Positions 1 to 12,189 of a stretch of 64,000 nucleotides of DNA are shown here, one piece after another. The DNA is from Chamaecyparis obtusa (taxonomy: Eukaryota > Streptophyta > Pinopsida > Cupressales > Cupressaceae). The translations under genes were made by a program, and so were the position numbers. The stretch is taken from contig BSBK01002054.1 in assembly GCA_027943335.1 (NCBI GenBank), forward strand, positions 792,421 to 856,420. The letters run 5' to 3'. The first letter of the stretch is position 1. Each line of letters starts with the position of its first letter. Under the pieces are notes generated by a model. It saw only the letters and a program-made list of their open reading frames with translations, searched no databases and was not told the origin of the DNA.

Positions 1-59
1 TCGCACTGGACACGATGTGAACCCGCTCTGAAAGAACCAAGGGGGAAACTAAGCGAATG

Positions 60-1720
60 TGACCAGTGGTGCGATAAGTAGGAAGGGTTGACGATGAGTC
101 CGTCCTTCAACTCTAGAAATTTCTCCGCATAAAAGGTCATCTTAGGGAGAAGACCCTCATGGGGGTTAACCAAAATAGTAAGAATGAACTGTCTATATAT
201 GTCATCTCTGATGCACCTATTCAGCTCCTGGCGGGGAGGAAGAAGATGGGGGGGAGCATCATGAGAATACTGGAAGGGAGGTAGGTGATCCATCTTAGTC
301 CCAATGGAGTCGAGAAGGGCCAAAGTCTCAACGAACCATCCGCAAGCCCAACCAAAGGAGATAACAGAAGAAACGATAGACTCTGAAGAGCGGTAGGTGA
401 GGTAGAGGTATCTATGATGCCCATCCCCCGAATCAGCAAAGCCTCGGAGGCGGTGAAGGTACCAGATCAAATCAAAAATGGCCTCAGGCCTGAAGGGACG
501 AGCCCCAAACTCTGCAAGAATAATGTTGTGCAGAATGGATTGCTTGCACCAGATAATGTGCCAAAGGAGGAGAATCAGAACCCACTCAACAAAAGCCCAA
601 TCAGAATCCAGCTAAGAGGGAAACCACACCACTGAACTACACAGAACAGTAGGTCTGATAAGTGTATCCATAAGTGTCATCTTGGAGAGAGTGTCCTAGA
701 AGTGCTTCCTGAAACACTGTAGCTCAAGGAGGGCCAATGAACCATACCCCTTATTTATCCGTGGTTGAGGGGTTGATCTCATGGTAAAGCGAGGCCCGGA
801 GAACTTGACCCCCAAATATGTGTATGAGGAAAAGATCTCCACCTCCAAACCTTTGAAGAAGAATGGAGGTGACAGGTCTTAAGAGAATTGAAGACCATCA
901 CCTTGGTCTTCCCCAAATTAACTGTGAAATACCGAAACTCGCAAAAGGACGAAAGACCGTCTAGCTATCTCTGTAAAGCCTCCGGAGAGGAGGCCAAAAG
1001 AACATTATTTGCAAAAAGAAGAATAGAGATCAGAACCTGGTGAAAAAGGCAACCGTCCCCTAGAAGAGTATGGTCTTGAAAGTACCACTCCAGTCATCAA
1101 TGTAGATACCGAAAAGAGTAGGCGACAAGGGGCAGCCCTACTTAACCCCAATATTGCGCCTGATGAAGTCTGAGAACCCAGAAGGGGTCTTGAGATGGCT
1201 CAAAGCCATCTCGTAGAGTCTCATGATAGCTGCCAAAAGAGTCTCTGAAATACTGATATCTCGGAGCCTCTGAAAGAGGTTCATCCTAGGAACCGAGTCA
1301 AAGGCTTTGCAAAAGTCCACAAAGCAGCAATACACCTTCGAGGAGTGATGGCGTGCCTCCTCAATGATGCCCCAAAGGGTCAAGATGTGATCCATAGTTT
1401 GATAGTCAGGTCTAAAACTGACCTGCCCCTCAGCACGGATGTGAGGATGATCCAACTCTCTTGACAGAAGAATATGGAGAGTCATGGTATACAACTTGGA
1501 GAAAGTGTGCCCAACCATGATGGTCCTGTAATTGTTGGGTCTGAAGCAGGTATCACCTTGTGGATCGGGTGGATGATGTGGTGCAACCAAGGAGGGAAAC
1601 CCGTGCAAACAACATTGTTGAAGTAATAGGCTAAATAGGACCCCAGAACCGTAAATTCATGTTTAAAGAACTCGGCCTAAAAACCCTCCTCGTCAGTTGC
1701 CTTGCTTGAATTCATAGTTC
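60..1720 (-). pseudogene. LINE reverse transcriptase domain, frameshifted
   Basis: The longest open part is 1138-1608. Visible motifs in order: NYRTIMVGHTFSKLY (fingers), EGQVSFRPDYQTMDHI, the motif-A segment CCFVDFCKAFDSVPR with its catalytic Asp, then after a stop GCPLSP-like residues and YIDD (near 1090-1105), the catalytic motif of LINE RTs. Downstream residues to about base 60 are in shifting frames. It is not expected to be active. Confidence 0.85.
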
Positions 1721-2479
1721 TAACCACCTCCCTGATGATGTAGGAGAAAAGATGAGAATGAGGGGAGTTGACATGGAAAGTGTGTTGATCGAGGACGGCA
1801 TAGAGCTCTGAGGTATGGGAAATCAGTGAATTGTGGTCAAGCTCAAAGGGGAGGTGGGTGTGGCAGGGGAAAAGTGTATGCCAAAAGGACTAGGGGGAAC
1901 GGTGGAGGGAGGCACGAAGGATGCATCTACGCTGGGAAATGTAAAGACGTTTCTTATGGTGGAGGAGATGGTGGTAGGAGGCCTTGAGGGAGGCGTAAGA
2001 AGGGTGGTGGAGCATTAAGACCAATCGCGGGTCTAATGAGAGCCCTTACAATCCTCATCGTACCATTTGTTCATAGGACATGTGTTTTATGGCCTAGGTG
2101 GGGGGAGCTGAAGGGTGGAAAAATGAGGGAAAGAAGGCATGGTGACTTCCCATATGGTTGTGGACAGATGGGAGAATTTGGTGGCGACGCAACCCAAAAT
2201 AGAGAAGAGGGGATAAGGTGTTAGAAGCTATCAAAGATGGTGGGCAAAGATGTTAGGATTGCCATCGTCAAAGTGAACTATGGTACAAGGGGAAGGGTCA
2301 GGGAGGGAAGAGGAGAGGGGGTGGAGAGTGAGGGAATGCAAGGGATTGAGAAACGAAGCAGAGCATGGTCAGCAAGAGGGAGGGGGTAATGGAGAAGTGG
2401 CTAACGGAAGAGATGGACTTCCTGGAGAGAGTGTAATCCACCATGCTAGCACCACCACCATGAGGCTTGTAAATGAAAA

Positions 2480-3195
2480 AGTGTGATCCAGGAAAACAAG
2501 ATAACCCATTAAGTACCACCAAGTTCAAAGACTCACTGAACTAAAGAAGATGTTTGCCATATTTGGTCAGGGGACCAACCGCATCCTTGGATACCCTATG
2601 GAGCCCCATATAAGCCGGATCCAAATCCTCAGTACATAGAGAGTCAACCGCCCAATTATGAAGGGGAGTCTGTGTAGTCTGAGTGGCGGCATTGAAGTCG
2701 TCGAGGAGAACTTCCCCAATCGTAGAGAACTGGGTGATGTTGTCATAAAGGTCAGGAAGGGGTCCCTATCATGGCTATTGTGGACAGCGTAGGGGGAGGT
2801 CGCTGGAGGAAAATAGCATACCCCAAAGTAGATGTCTCTAACACGAGGGCAGTGCGAGACATTTGGACCCACATGAATCTAGCATGGCCATCTGACAAAA
2901 TAACTAAAACAAAACCATGCAGTCGGTCACTAGCAAGGCAAGCAACCCAACCAAACCCACAGACCCCACCTGAATTCCTTATATCTTTCCTAAAGGCTGA
3001 TATCTAGTGAAAACCTACAATAGTGGGAAGAGGGCATACAGGGCTCTCATATGTCTCGGTGAGGAAAAGCAAGTCCGAGGAATCCAAAGCATCCTGAAGA
3101 AGACCGAATGAGGACCAAATTGAACCATTGCAATTCCAACAATGAACCTACAAAGTTTGTATCTCTAGAACGCCCACAGCAACTCGGCACCTGGA
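2480..3195 (-). pseudogene. LINE endonuclease (EEP) domain, decayed
   Basis: Across frames, the minus strand shows the EEP N-terminal signature WNCNGS (about 3150), the metal-binding LTETY motif (about 3060) and a DFNAATQ segment (about 2690), corresponding to GDFNA of LINE endonucleases. The reading frame is broken repeatedly. The longest open part is 2567-2872. Confidence 0.65.
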
Positions 3196-3336
3196 GCATC
3201 ATTTAGCAGCCACATGTCTGGTCTCCCACCCAGGAGGAAAGTTGTCCCTAATAACCGCCTTTAAATTCTTGATCACAGCCCACTTGTCTCTCCATGCAAT
3301 ATCTACAAGAGCTATGGCCTATTTAAGTTATGTGAC

Positions 3337-4071
3337 TTAGGATTTAGTAAGATCCTCATCAAGAAAGATCTTAGATAGCAAAGTGAAGAGTTTCCTACAT
3401 GCCTTGAGCACGTGTAGCCTGTCCAAGGAATAGAGGAACTGTAAAAATAGAGTAGAGTCATATCCAACCCAGGCCCTATCAAGAGATATATCTGGAAGTT
3501 CAAGTTGATCATAGAGGAATGTGTATGTTGCATCCAATGGCTTGGTACTGAAAGACGAGAGGCCACAAACCTTCAAGTTGAGTTCCCTTGCTCTTCTAAC
3601 TCGTTCCTCTATCAATTTAGAGTAGACCAATGCCTCAATGCCAGCGAGAGGAGTATCCCCACCATTGTATACTAATGCCCACGACTTCAACTGCCTCTTT
3701 GTCTCAAATTTAAGAGTCCTTATTGCCAAGCTCTAACTGCTTGGTCGGTAGTTCAGTAATGATTGGTTTAACAACCCCCTATTCCATGAGAAGGCAACGA
3801 AGCTCATTGTTTTCTGTTGTGACAGAATCAAGTTTGATGGAGATATCTTGGACTAAAACCTTCATTATTTTATTCTCAACCTCCAGCCTGCTAAGCTGCT
3901 CTAATATCTTTGTTAATGCATCATCAGTAACCTTCAATGGTATCCTCTCTGACTCCAACAAATAGAGACCCATTCTAACAATTCAGTTAATGTTGTATCG
4001 TTTGTTTTCCTCTGATAGGTCTGTAGAGGAGTAAGTAATGGGGGAGGAGGATCAGCCTTTCGTGGCTCCAT
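3337..4071 (-). pseudogene. LINE ORF1-like protein, frameshifted
   Basis: It begins MEPRKADPPPPLLTPLQTYQ at 4071, followed by a coiled-coil-like leucine and glutamate-rich block (LTKILEQLSRLEVENKIMK) and the segment ETKRQLKSWALVYNGGD through RARELNLKVCGL. It ends DEDLTKS and a stop. Frameshifts separate the blocks. The plus-strand copy at 29293-29954 shares the same blocks in the same order, which supports the assignment. Confidence 0.65.
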
Positions 4072-4553
4072 GTCAGACAAAAACTAGTCTAAACAAAGCA
4101 GAAGAAGCTAACAAAACTCAATGCGAAGAGATGAAGTGAGGTGAAATTACAGACCTCGAGCCCAGGCAAGAAAAAGATCAGGAGAAGTAGTAGAAGTAAA
4201 TTTCATTCATATGACAATTGCAAACCATGCAACCAAGTTGCATGAAGAGCAACGCCCCCACAATGATTCAAAAAATTGAGTATGAAGCCGGAAGCAAGAC
4301 GCAAGTATCTAAACATAGCAGATCATTGTAAACGTATCAGCAAGCCCTTGTCTTGATCTGTCGTGGTCGAAGAAACAGCAACAACAGCCACTAGGAAGTC
4401 TGTTTCTGGAAAACATAGTCGACGAAGCAACAAGCAACACCAACAACCACCAGGAAGTCCATTGTTGGAAGTCGTCATAGGAAGCTTACCCACACGCCAT
4501 GAACGCAAGTCACGAGAACAACCCTAATCTCTCAGGCCATTGGAAGTGCATGT

Positions 4554-4632
4554 CATTGGAAGCTTTCTCACAGGCCATGAACGCAAGTCATTGGAAGCTT
4601 TCTCACACGCCATGAACACAAGTCATTGGAAG
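4554..4632. repeat. Short 35-bp tandem repeat
   Basis: A 35-bp unit starting cattggaagctttctcaca occurs at 4554 and 4589, with a partial third from 4624. Related diverged pieces lie from about 4465. No coding role is seen. The rest of 4.1-5.6 kb shows no gene. Confidence 0.7.
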
Positions 4633-5616
4633 AGATACATTCTAGAAAAATTAATCACTAGTTGCAAGAGTCTAGACTGGGCAAAAGAATGATATCGTAA
4701 AACTCCTAGAATGCAGTTTCTAGTGGTGTGGTTAACTGGTTTGAGTTTAACAGCAAAAATGTCCTCCTATCAACAAGTGATGACTCCCAAAACCCTGTAC
4801 ACAATGCCCAGCAGCCTCACGTTGAACCCAGAAAGTAGCACGGCCAGTATGGAGTGGTACGGCCAATGTTGGAAGTGTGTGGATCAAATAAACAGCTACA
4901 AAAAATGAAAACACCCTTGATAATGTAGACAATCTTCTCTATACTTCCCACAATAGTCCTTCTCAGACCCACTATGAAACTTGATCTCTAAAACAAAAGT
5001 AAGGATCCTCAATGTATGATTCATTAGATACAAATAAACACCCTTTGAAATTCCCAAAACTATGTTGCTCAATGATCCTCCTGACTGTGTCTTTCAACAA
5101 TGAAGAGAATGTCATTCATGAGAGATTGCGTCCTCACAAACCCTTGAATAACTCTCCAACATTTCAGAAATTTCTTATTTCATCCAGTCTACCTGAAAGT
5201 GAGCTCTTGGAAATCTTTTATAACACTCTCATAAGAGCTCATTCACTCATCTTACCAATTTGGGATAACTAAAATCACTTTTCCCTTTCCCTATTTTTTT
5301 GGGATTTTGTTTTTATCCTATTTTTTCGCAATTTTTGTTTTCCGCTATTTTCTCACAATTGCTTTTTACCACTATTTTTCCGTGAATGCTCTTTAGCTAT
5401 TTCTCTACATATGCTTTTCTTTTAATATTTCCCCATGTCACTTAAAATAACTTTCTCTTTAACTTAAGTCCCCATATCAATAAAGTTAAATATTTTAATT
5501 TAACTTAAAAACTTAACTTTATTGATAAATAAATTAATAATCACAACCAATTATTAAAATCTCTAGTCGATATTAGCAATTACCATCAATAGGATATTAT
5601 TTGTGAGTCACTAATG

Positions 5617-5817
5617 ATACCGACCTGGCCCAACTGACTTATTATAAATAGTAAGTATGTCAAAACTAAATCAAACACCTCAAATTGACCTGCAATGAAA
5701 ATTATCTGGGCCACATGGCCTCAAAGTCCCTTAAATGTCTTGGTTAGCCTACGCGGCCCATAGAGAAATAGGCTAACGACAAACTCATACAACTTGTGCT
5801 AGAAAGGGAACATTACA
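5617..5817 (-). mobile_element. LTR remnant related to the 33-39 kb element
   Basis: It shares the palindromic TATA segment (attataaatagtaagta), a ttggttagcc...ggctaacgac block and the terminal gggaacattaca with the LTRs ending at 33618 and 39435, but is otherwise diverged and truncated. Confidence 0.5.
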
Positions 5818-6491
5818 AGAAATAAAAGTAACAAGAGACAACTAATGCTTGAAATGTTAAATATTAGTAAAAAAATATAAATAATATATCAATGTTATAT
5901 GCACAAAATAGAAACGAAAATAACAATCTACAATGGATAATTGAAATGTTGAAATATTGAGTAATAATATATTGTAAATCATATAGGTTTATATTATTTG
6001 TTTAGAATAGGTAAATAGTCAAAAGTCGTAGTCAAACTAGAAAATAGCATGAACAAATCATCATATTGCTCCTCATTAGGAGTATTCAAATCAGCAATTG
6101 GCTCATAGGAACTACATATCGCTCCACCCAATGTCACTCACAATAGCTCTACAATGTTTATCTTGCATAGAAAATTAGGTTTCCACAATTGCATTTATTT
6201 TTTAATGTTTCTCAACTATGTTTTTAATTTTTTTTATAAGTTTCTTGTGAACCAATTCAAGAATAGGATTCAATTAATTTTTGGGACCTTGAGTTTGGTA
6301 CATCTTGGATATGTCCAACATAAATATATATAATAACTACCATAATCTCAATCATAGTTTAACAACCCAACAAGTCTTGAGTACTCACGACTTATTTTAA
6401 ACATGCACTTTCAAGCAAGTCATTCATAAGTTTTAGCCAGTTTTGGATCAAGCACTTGGCAAATTTGTGCCAAAGAGTCCCGTCATCTAGG

Positions 6492-6944
6492 TGTTATGTT
6501 TTGAGGATCGATTGCAAATGTAATGGCATTATCATATTGTCTTCTATGTTTTCCAAATGCATCGATCTCTTGGTTTTATACAAGGCAAAGACAAGAAGAC
6601 ATGTCTATTCATTTCAAGGGACATGTCTATTAGTTACTATAAGATTAATATAACTTATATATTCATTTGAATAGTAATTATTATTAATATACATAATTAT
6701 TATTATGTCTCATAATAATAATTAATATCAACTTATATTAATAATAATGAATATTAATTTATTTATATTCTCATATTATTAATTATATGTATATATCACA
6801 ATATGATAATAATCTACTTATATAAATTATATGGATATATATATAATAATTATAATACATATTATTATTATTACATATATATCAATGTGTACTTGATAAT
6901 TCAATAACAATGATTTTATCTGAACGAAGCTACATTCCTTAACA
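6492..6944 (-). repeat. 3' LTR of the young element
   Basis: 453 bp, TG...CA termini within a 5-bp inverted repeat. AT-rich second half. Matches 9020-9468 almost base for base. The short open frame it contains is repeated identically in the other LTR and has no recognised product. Confidence 0.92.
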
Positions 6945-6955
6945 CTCCCTCTTAG
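6945..6955 (-). promoter_or_regulatory. Polypurine tract of the young element
   Basis: On the minus strand CTAAGAGGGAG directly abuts the 3' LTR, as expected for a plus-strand DNA primer. Confidence 0.75.
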
Positions 6956-7007
6956 TTAGAGAAGATAAAATCAGTATATGTTTTATATTAACTCAATAAT
7001 ATCAATA

Positions 7008-7632
7008 ATTGTGATTTGAATCAACATCACATAATGTCTATCACAATATGAGAAAATGGTGATCTGTTTCAACATCGTAGGATGTATATCACCTTCAGTT
7101 GCCTATCACTTTTAATAACTGTGATCTGTTTCAGCATCCTCATGATGACTATCACAGTATGAAATTAATCCACCACGCAAGAATTCTTTATCATGATCTG
7201 TTTCAGCCATCACATGGTCTATCATGATTAATAATTGTGATCTGTTTCAGCGTCACATGACGACTATCACAATATAAGTACCGGTGATCTGTTTTAGTGT
7301 CCAACGACGACTATCACCTTCAATATTTGTGATCTGTTTCAGCGTCACATGACGACTATCACAATAGCTAGGTACCGGTGATCTGTTTCAGCGTCACATG
7401 ACGACTATCACCTTTAGTACTGTGATCTGTTTCAGCATCACATGATGACTATCACAGTACGAGATCATGGTCATTTTAAGGAACTCAATCCACCATGTAA
7501 TAATTCATTTATCATGATCTGTTTCAGCCTTCTCATAAGGTCTATCATGATAAAAGAAAGTTATTGTAAGATCGTCACCTCACAATAACATCAAAAAATA
7601 CAAGTGATAATCACTTGGAAGTCGTCACTTCC
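7008..7632. repeat. Array of ten covarying hairpin (three-way junction) units
   Basis: Ten units of 36-47 bp lie at 7008, 7058, 7118, 7190, 7234, 7283, 7327, 7377, 7417 and 7508. Each has an outer stem (for example GTGAT/ATCAC), an inner CTGTTTCAG mini-stem, a second inner palindrome (for example CGTCACATGACG) and a short ACT or TCT linker. Stem sequences change between units but the two sides change together: outer GGTGAT/ATCACC, ATTGTGAT/ATCACAAT, ACTGTGAT/ATCACAGT, ATCATGAT/ATCATGAT; inner CGTCA/TGACG, CATC/GATG, CCAT/ATGG, CCTT/AAGG. Two simple hairpins follow at 7601-7617 and 7617-7632. Confidence 0.85.
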
Positions 7633-8609
7633 TTATGATTTACACAGGGCCCATATGGCATCATTAGTATAATAAAGAATTATATAAAGTTTACCTCAAA
7701 GGTTTTTACCTTCATTAGTGAACTCCCTCTCAATCACAAAATGACCGATATTATCAAAAGTTGACTGAACCATATCATTTATCTTCTCCCTCTGAAGCTC
7801 AAATTCATCACTTTTTGATCTCTTTGCAACTGTCAAACTCCCTCTGAATCTGAGTTTCATTTCCTTTCATAAGGTGAGCCCATCACGCAGATATCATTCT
7901 AATCTGTGATAATAGTAGCTATAATAATGACTCCTTTTTAAACTATCACTCCTTCAATATCAAAATACTTGTGATGATAGTCTCCAATCGTTGAAACACG
8001 ACAATAATATATGAAATAATATTCTTACTGTTTATATCTTTACTGGTCTTTATTAATGCCTAATTACCTCTTCATATTCTCTTTGATGTCTTTCCTACTA
8101 GAGTAAGTATTTCTCTTATATGACTCGGTTTGGAAGCCGATAATGGTCTATTTCATAATCTGAGTACTTTGCAAAATGCCTCCACGGTGTTTCCGCCCCA
8201 TTACTGCTCTTTGCCTCCAAACAAAATAGAAACGATGCCTCTTCATCCATTAAATGATCTCTTGTGATGATTCTTTGTATTTTGTCTTTCCCCGAGACCT
8301 ACTGTTCTTCTCTTCTTCTCCACATGCAAGAATAGTGGATACATATTAATCTCCAATGTTGGTGTCTGAATGAGCGAGGGTTGATGATTTCCTCCTTTGA
8401 TTTGTCACGTCAGGTCCCGTGATTGTCTCACTTTCTTTTATATTATGCACACCACTTGTTAAATTTCTCACATTATTCTTGTCGTTTAAGGTCAATAATC
8501 AGACCATCCGTTGTTTGGGCAACTTAATGTATTTCCATGCTTGCATTGGATGCATCTATGATCAACAGTTTCATATTATATTTCCACGGTAGCTGATCAC
8601 ATTACTGTT

Positions 8610-8770
8610 GGAATAACAGTGACATACATCTGCCACATTAGAAATAACAACAGCAGCGATATACATATCTGTGACATCAAACATAGCATGAGCAGTGACA
8701 TATATATACACCTGCGACATCAGAGATAGCAACATTAGCAACACATATCCATGACAGCTACTTCCACGTG
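8610..8770. repeat. Diverged tandem repeat in the young element
   Basis: About three copies of a roughly 50-bp unit with the shape agtgacatacatctgcgacat followed by a caaacatagc- or gaaataaca-like tail. It lies close to the primer-binding-site end of the element. No coding potential is recognised. Confidence 0.5.
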
Positions 8771-9005
8771 GCATTTAAATGCAGTCGACATCACTGGCTT
8801 CTTCCCGCGGGAGTTTTCCCGGCCACTGAGTCACCCGCCTTTCTGCATCTATTTATTTATAACCACATAGTATATCCCCACAAAGAATATTCATTGTAAA
8901 TAATGAGAGCGGAAATAAATTTCTGAATCTCAACTATAGAATGGGCTCTCGATTATCTGATAATACATTCTCATGTACAAGGCGGGGATTTCTTACATTT
9001 GCAGT

Positions 9006-9019
9006 TGGCTCTGATACCA
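9006..9019 (-). promoter_or_regulatory. Primer-binding site (initiator Met-tRNA type)
   Basis: On the minus strand TGGTATCAGAGCCA directly follows the LTR. This is the standard complement to the 3' end of plant initiator Met-tRNA. Confidence 0.9.
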
Positions 9020-9468
9020 TGTTATGTTTTGAGGATCGATTGCAAATGTAATGGCATTATCATATTGTCTTCTATGTTTTCCAAATGCATCGATCTCTTG
9101 GTTTTATACAAGGCAAAGACAAGAAGACATGTCTATTCATTTCAAGGGACATGTCTATTAGTTACTATAAGATTAATATAACTTATATATTCATTTGAAT
9201 AGTAATTATTATTAATATACATAATTATTATTATGTCTCATAATAATAATTAATATCAACTTATATTAATAATAATGAATATTAATTTATTTATATTCTC
9301 ATATTATTAATTATATGTATATATCACAATATGATAATAATCTACTTATATAAATTATATGGATATATATATAATAATTATAATACATATTATTATTATT
9401 ACATATCAATGTGTACTTGATAATTCAATAACAATGATTTTATTTGAACGAAGCTACATTCCTTAACA
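9020..9468 (-). repeat. 5' LTR of the young element
   Basis: 449 bp. On the minus strand this LTR lies upstream of the primer-binding site, so it should drive transcription of the element. Confidence 0.92.
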
Positions 9469-9860
9469 CTAGGAGATGTTGAAAAAACATCACAAAAAGT
9501 AAAAAATATGCTAAAACAATAGCAAAAAATTCTGCTCTAAGAATTCCTTTCATTCTTGCACTCAAAAGGGTCTTTAGAGACATGCGCCACATTTTACGCT
9601 CTGACAACAAAATGGAGAGGTAGAATGGTATTCAAAGGTATACACCATAATGGAGATGGCAAGAGGCATGATAGAGAGCAAATTCATGACTCACAAATGT
9701 TAGGTGTCAACAATTCACACATTGATGTACTTACTCAATTGATCTCCAACACAATTCACAAAAGAAAAACTCCAAAACTATTGTTGTGAGCTATTACATT
9801 GGGATCCTAGAATTGGCCTTGGCATACAAGATTGAATTGGTTGGGGAAAAGTAATCTTCG

Positions 9861-10720
9861 AGAAGGGAGGACTATAATGTCCATTTTTTATTTGACCTTA
9901 GAAATTAAAAGATTAAAATTAAATTGTCAAAAATAAGTAAATTTTAATGATGATAAAATTTAATTATTCGATAAAATTTAATTATTTATAAAGGTCATAA
10001 AATTGTTTGATTAATTAAATACTAAAGAGTCATAAACTTTTCAAGATTATTCATATTTAACTAATTAAGTATTAAACCATGGTTGTTTAATTATTTATTA
10101 GTGAGAAAATGGTATCAAAGAATTATTATAAAAGTGACTTATAAGAAGTTCAATATTTAAAACAGAATTTTTAATTTATATTCAAGAAAGTTCTAGGAAG
10201 GCTTTATAAGGAGATTTCTGAGCTCATTTGCATTATTCTTGGTTTTCATATTTTCCTCTTGGAGAGCTTCGAGAGCTTTTGGCTTTTGGTTCAGCAATCC
10301 CTAGGAAGAAAACCCTTGGGTTTCTTCTAGTTGATTGAACGAAAACTCATTTCAGGAAACCTTGGTGGATTCTAGGATTCACTGCTGCAGCAATCAGATT
10401 GGATTTCATAGTTTGGGTGGGAAAAGAGATATCTTATAGTAGGCTAAAGTTTAAATAATTTTTCAGAAATTTTTGGGCAAACGGGAACTTATTGTTTCCT
10501 CTGACTCAGATAAAGATTTATCATTTTGACCCAGATTTGCAGAATGTGCAGCAGACCAATTTATCTTTAAAAATTTCAAAGTTTTCCGGGTCGCAGTTTC
10601 CAGACACAAATTTATTAAATTTATAAGCAAACAATGAGTTTTTGATTAATGATTAAATGCAGTGTATACAAGTGATATTTAACAGAGGATTTTGTGTTGT
10701 GGGTGCATGTGTAGCAAAGA
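9861..10720 (+). mobile_element. Possible decayed LTR fragment
   Basis: A purine tract (agaagggaggac) is directly followed by tataatgtcc, which resembles the PPT plus LTR start (TGTAATGTCC) of plant Ty3-type elements. A ctttataagg TATA-like box lies at about 10203. The 3' boundary is not visible. Confidence 0.35.
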
Positions 10721-11649
10721 ATGAAATTATATATAATTTCAGTTGAGATTAACCCAGCCATACCACATGATATCAAAGAGGGCAGCGTTTCTAATTTGGA
10801 GGTTTATGAGCCTAATCTTCAATGCCAACCTCTAGAGAAGTCAACCTTGCTGATTGGGAAACAAAATAAGGCTAGCGCAGCATATGAGAAAGGTATCACA
10901 TCTTTTTATTTACTCTTCTAACATATGCAAGCTGTCATACCATGTTAAGGAGGGGTGTTTTACTAAGTCTTGAGGAGATTTTGGAGTACAAACGAAGTGT
11001 TAAGTTGTTTACTAATTAGTGTGTAGACATTTTCAAGGGTCCAGTCAAAGTATGAGGAATGAGTGCTGATGTGGAGGTTTGACAATCACCTCAATCAGCT
11101 CAAGCAAGTCAACCATTTGGAATATAAAATATGATGATTTGTTTATTAGTTATTATTTTTATCGGTAAAGTTAGATTTATATTGATTCTCAAAAGATAAT
11201 ACAAAAAAAAGATTATGTAGCCTATTCCCACTATTTTGTGAATGAATATCTAAAGTCCCCATATGTACCCCATTTTAACCAAAAAAAAGCATTTCTAGCA
11301 GTCAAAGATGTCCCTGAACAATCCTCAGAATATAGACATAAATGCATATGCCCTACAGCCTTTGAGAGAGGCAAGTTGCCAACTATACCAAAATATAAAG
11401 TATGAAACAAGATATCTAACAAACCAATATTAATAGTACTTAACAAAAAATAAAAGTATTCTCCCTTATTGCTCCTTCCAGTAATAACCCTTGGTGAATT
11501 TTGAGCTCTGTTCCTACTCTATCTGTCTCTTTTCACTGTGTTTTCTCCTGCTCCAACAAATACTCCTTGAGGTGACTCCACCCCACCAGGACTTGGGCTC
11601 TCCTGCTCTATCTATCCCCCATCACACTCCACAAAAGAAACATACGCAT

Positions 11650-12090
11650 TGGTGGAGTGAATCCTACTTCATTGAGCCAGTCACCTCCTCTACCTTAGAA
11701 ACCCTCACCTGGGTGTGCAATTGCAATAAAAGCCTCCTGACCATAACACTATTTCCTCTCACACATGCATTCATAAACCATCGAGCATTATCTTTGTTCT
11801 CCAATAATTCCAAACCCCGTGCAAGGACCATGGAAGCAATATCAACAATTGTTCTATACTTGTACTCTAAGCCCATGAACTCCTCGCTAGCAGTGTTTTA
11901 ATCATCTGAAAAAACATTGGGTTGTCAATGGAGAAAACATTCATCAGCCTATCATCTATGATCTTCTCCATGAAGGCAATTTGTCCTTTTTTTGTCCTCA
12001 AACTGAAGTTCGCCTCCATGAAAGCTCTCTGTTTAACCAAGGAACGACAAACACCTATAGGGGAAGCAAATGTAAATTAAGCCACCACTG
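11650..12090 (-). pseudogene. Unrecognised coding remnant
   Basis: Minus-strand frames read GVCRSLVKQRAFMEANFSL, then KIIDDRLMNVFSIDNPMFFQ and, after a frameshift near 11880, YRTIVDIASMVLARGLELLE through QLHTQVRVSKVEEVTG. Amphipathic composition suggests a real former protein, but I do not recognise the family. It lies just 3' of an RNase H remnant on the same strand and may belong to the same element. Confidence 0.4.
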
Positions 12091-12189
12091 CATACAACAA
12101 ATAAAACCTTTTGCACACTTTAATTGTCTTTAAACTCGCACCATGTCCCTCTGCTCGAGCAAAACTAATCTTTATCTGCAAATCATATC

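Larger units (their letters stand above)
1..4071 (-). mobile_element. LINE (L1-type non-LTR retrotransposon), copy 1, decayed and cut by window edge
   Basis: Read on the minus strand it has the canonical order ORF1 (3337-4071), apurinic-type endonuclease (about 2480-3195) and reverse transcriptase (about 60-1720). All are broken by frameshifts and stops. The 3' end lies beyond base 1. GC content is higher than the flanks. A second copy of the same family lies on the plus strand at about 29.05-30.18 kb. Confidence 0.85.
6492..9468 (-). mobile_element. Young non-autonomous LTR retrotransposon (about 3.0 kb)
   Basis: Two nearly identical LTRs (6492-6944 and 9020-9468) begin TGTTA and end TAACA, with a perfect 5-bp target duplication CTAGG (6487-6491 and 9469-9473). 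A Met-tRNA-type primer-binding site at 9006-9019 reads TGGTATCAGAGCCA on the minus strand. A purine tract abuts the other LTR, so the element runs right to left. The LTRs differ by one visible substitution and a 4-bp indel, implying recent insertion. The 2.06-kb interior has no gag or pol, so it must use proteins supplied in trans. The interior carries a structured repeat array. Confidence 0.92.

Noticed and set aside
6456..6653. Plus-strand ORF repeated at 8999-9181
   Set aside because: It is the same LTR sequence twice, antisense to the element, and has no family similarity that I recognise.
7008..7560. CRISPR-like appearance of the regularly spaced repeats
   Set aside because: Eukaryotic context, variable spacing and unit length, and stems that covary rather than identical repeats with unique spacers. 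The array lies inside an LTR element.
7008..7560. Hammerhead ribozyme (retrozyme) motif; the minus strand has CTGAAAC near GTC
   Set aside because: The core CUGANGA, stem II, GAAA order is not complete in any unit. CTGAAACAG instead pairs with itself as a mini-stem.
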